Positions 4,487 through 6,201 of a stretch of DNA of 6,201 nt are shown in pieces. The translations under genes were made by a program, and so were the position numbers. The DNA comes from CAZSLI01 sp964607705. Lineage in GTDB: Bacteria; Actinomycetota; Coriobacteriia; Anaerosomatales; PHET01. Location of the stretch: contig CAZSLI010000039.1 of assembly GCA_964607705.1 (NCBI GenBank), positions 1-6,201 of the forward strand, written 5' to 3'. Numbering within the stretch: the first letter of the stretch is position 1; the number at the start of each line of letters is the position of its first letter. The notes beneath the pieces are model-generated. The model did no database searches. It was given only the letters and a program-made list of their open reading frames with translations, and was not told the DNA's origin.

Positions 4487-6201
4487 ATGGAAAGAACCGG
4501 GCATAGATTTATTACAATAGTAATATTACTCTTCACTGCTATTTTGTTAGTACCAAATCAAACATTAGCAAACAATTTATCTGATAAGGATAAACTTACT
4601 TTAGATCTCAAAGACGTAACAATTAAAGAATTCCTTGAAGAAATTCAAAGGCAGACAAATCTGAATTATGTTTATAATGCAGATCAGACTAAAATGCTTA
4701 AACATATCTCTATCCAAGCTAAAGATGAGAGTATTAAAAGCATATTGAATAAAGTTTTGGTAGGAGCTGGATTTACCTACAAAATTCAAGGGAATATTAT
4801 AATGATTAAATACCAGGGAAATAAAAGCACTTTTAAAAGTGGGCAACAGGTATTTAATATGCAGATAAAAGTTGTAGACGATAATGGGAAAGATCCATTG
4901 GATATGGCTGTTTGTTCTATCAAATCACTTGGAGTTTTCGGTGTAACAGATAAAAATGGATATGCAGAATTAAAAGGTATTCCAGATAATGAGGATGTTT
5001 ATCTGGAGATTTCCTATCTGGGATTTGAAACGTATAAGCAAACTTTAAGTATAAGTAAGAATACACAATTAAATGTCCGCATGAAACAGACTTCTTTGCA
5101 GCTTAAAGAGGTTTCTGTTGTTGCAAAAAACAGTGCGGCGGGTGCTTCTACGAGTTCAAGCATTGGACGACAAGCCATTGATCACCTACAAGCTGTGAGT
5201 TTGGCAGATATAATTCAGCTGGTTCCAGGAAATCTGATGACTAATACTGATCTGACTTCAAAATCGAACTTGCAGATAAGAACACTCACCAACAACACAA
5301 CAAACGCATTTGGTTCTTCTGTAATAGTTGACGGAGTACCTATTTCCAGTAATGCCAATCTAGGTACTCAAGGTAGTTACAGTGAAACATCATTTACGGG
5401 AACAGATTTAAGACAAATCAGTGCTGACAATATTGAATCAGTTGAAGTAATACGAGGAATCCCTTCTGCAGAATATGGAGACTTAACTTCAGGAGCAGTG
5501 ATCGTTAAAACAAAAACCGGACATACTCCATGGCAAATTAAGGGTAAGGTTAATCCTTCTACAAATAATTTTTCATTAGGAAAAGGTTTTAAATTAAATA
5601 ATAATCTAGGTACACTAAATACAAATCTAGATTATGCTCAGGCATGGGGAGACCCCAGAACAAAAACAAAATCTTTTGATAGATATAGTGCAAGTGTAAA
5701 TTACGCAAAGAACTTTTTTAAAATATGGAGAACAAGTACCAGCATAAATTATTCTGGTCTTGTGGATTGGAGTGGAAATGATCCAGATCAGGTTGATGAT
5801 GGAACATTTACAAAAGAAAGAAACGCTACAATATCAATAAACCACAATGGTAAGATTGGTATTAATAAACTTTTTTCACGTACATTAAGCTATACTTTTG
5901 GATTTTCATATAACCAAAATGAATACAGACGAACTACAATTGTACCGAACTCTTCTGGTTTCTTACCAATACTTACTGCTACTGAAACCGGATACAATCA
6001 GGTTCCTGTAGAAATATCTTCGTATAAAGCTTCAGGTGGAAGTAAAAGTACTCCTAAAAATATGTATTTCAAGCTATCAAACTCTTTTTATTATAATATA
6101 AAAGGGTTATATCAAAGATTCAACATGGGAGTTGAATACAAAAAAGAATCAAATAGTGGAATCGGATATTACAATGATAATGACAGATATCCATTACAAC
6201 C
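4487..6201 (+). CDS. TonB-dependent outer-membrane receptor with STN signalling domain (3' end cut by window)
   Basis: The frame runs open to the window edge, giving 571 complete residues; most of the beta barrel is missing. Order of parts: a signal peptide (about 1-28, hydrophobic IVILLFTAILLV, cleavage likely after TLA); an STN domain (about 37-108, LTLDLKDVTIKEFLEEIQ to GNIIMIK) used for signalling to an anti-sigma factor; a carboxypeptidase-regulatory-like domain (about 124-200, with FGVTDKNGYAELKGIP and ISYLGFETY); a TonB-box-like LKEVSVVA (206-213); a plug domain (about 225-345) with VDGVPIS and VEVIRGIPSAEYGDLTSG; then the first barrel strands. It would import a ligand across the outer membrane using TonB energy. 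The plug lacks the SusC/RagA IYGSRAANGV-type signature, so a siderophore, cofactor or metal-type importer is as plausible as a glycan one; the substrate is unknown. An in-frame TAG at 4472-4474 makes this ATG the first possible start. It is the third gene of the sigma/anti-sigma/receptor set. Confidence 0.94.
   Translation, partial: MERTGHRFITIVILLFTAILLVPNQTLANNLSDKDKLTLDLKDVTIKEFLEEIQRQTNLNYVYNADQTKMLKHISIQAKDESIKSILNKVLVGAGFTYKIQGNIIMIKYQGNKSTFKSGQQVFNMQIKVVDDNGKDPLDMAVCSIKSLGVFGVTDKNGYAELKGIPDNEDVYLEISYLGFETYKQTLSISKNTQLNVRMKQTSLQLKEVSVVAKNSAAGASTSSSIGRQAIDHLQAVSLADIIQLVPGNLMTNTDLTSKSNLQIRTLTNNTTNAFGSSVIVDGVPISSNANLGTQGSYSETSFTGTDLRQISADNIESVEVIRGIPSAEYGDLTSGAVIVKTKTGHTPWQIKGKVNPSTNNFSLGKGFKLNNNLGTLNTNLDYAQAWGDPRTKTKSFDRYSASVNYAKNFFKIWRTSTSINYSGLVDWSGNDPDQVDDGTFTKERNATISINHNGKIGINKLFSRTLSYTFGFSYNQNEYRRTTIVPNSSGFLPILTATETGYNQVPVEISSYKASGGSKSTPKNMYFKLSNSFYYNIKGLYQRFNMGVEYKKESNSGIGYYNDNDRYPLQ

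Noticed and set aside
4601..4846. 81-codon open frame on the - strand
   Set aside because: It is antisense to the STN domain of the receptor and has no independent support.
1..6201. Search for tRNA or rRNA genes, CRISPR arrays, insertion sequences and attachment sites
   Set aside because: Read by eye, no cloverleaf, spaced direct repeats, transposase-like frame or terminal repeats were found.

Overview
The window looks like chromosomal DNA from a member of the Bacteroidota, most likely an order Bacteroidales genome close to Bacteroides. The evidence is a 358-residue chorismate synthase of the Bacteroides type, a sigma factor of the lineage-expanded ECF type, a FecR-like anti-sigma factor with the long Bacteroidota architecture, a TonB-dependent receptor carrying STN and carboxypeptidase-regulatory-like domains ahead of its plug, and weak Shine-Dalgarno sequences throughout. 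All recognisable genes lie on the + strand.

Left part (1-2467) is housekeeping. Chorismate synthase (aroC) lacks only the first base of its start codon. It is followed 23 bases later by a complete M20-family metallodipeptidase with every expected metal ligand. The two could be co-transcribed. A 172-base AT-rich gap (2468-2639) follows. It holds two overlapping, mutually exclusive weak hairpins just after the dipeptidase stop and a poor match to a Bacteroidota -7 promoter element.

Right part (2640-6201) is a cell-surface signalling locus: an ECF sigma factor, a membrane-anchored FecR-type anti-sigma factor, and the first 571 residues of a TonB-dependent outer-membrane receptor with an N-terminal STN signalling domain. 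By analogy with FecI/FecR/FecA and its Bacteroidota relatives, a ligand bound by the receptor would be signalled through the STN domain to the periplasmic end of the anti-sigma factor, which would release the sigma factor to transcribe the receptor operon. The plug reads GIPSAEYGDLTSGAVIV rather than the SusC/RagA signature, so the receptor looks like a non-SusC importer. Its ligand cannot be read from this window.

The most notable non-coding signal is a long inverted repeat (12 base pairs with one bulged G, loop TATAAT) at 3260-3290. It ends 5 bases before the anti-sigma start codon and overlaps a possible 18-codon out-of-frame upstream ORF. The signalling locus is also visibly more AT-rich than the housekeeping genes. 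Nothing here is a clearly new type of system. It is a well-organised example of a known architecture with an unknown ligand and an unexplained leader structure.
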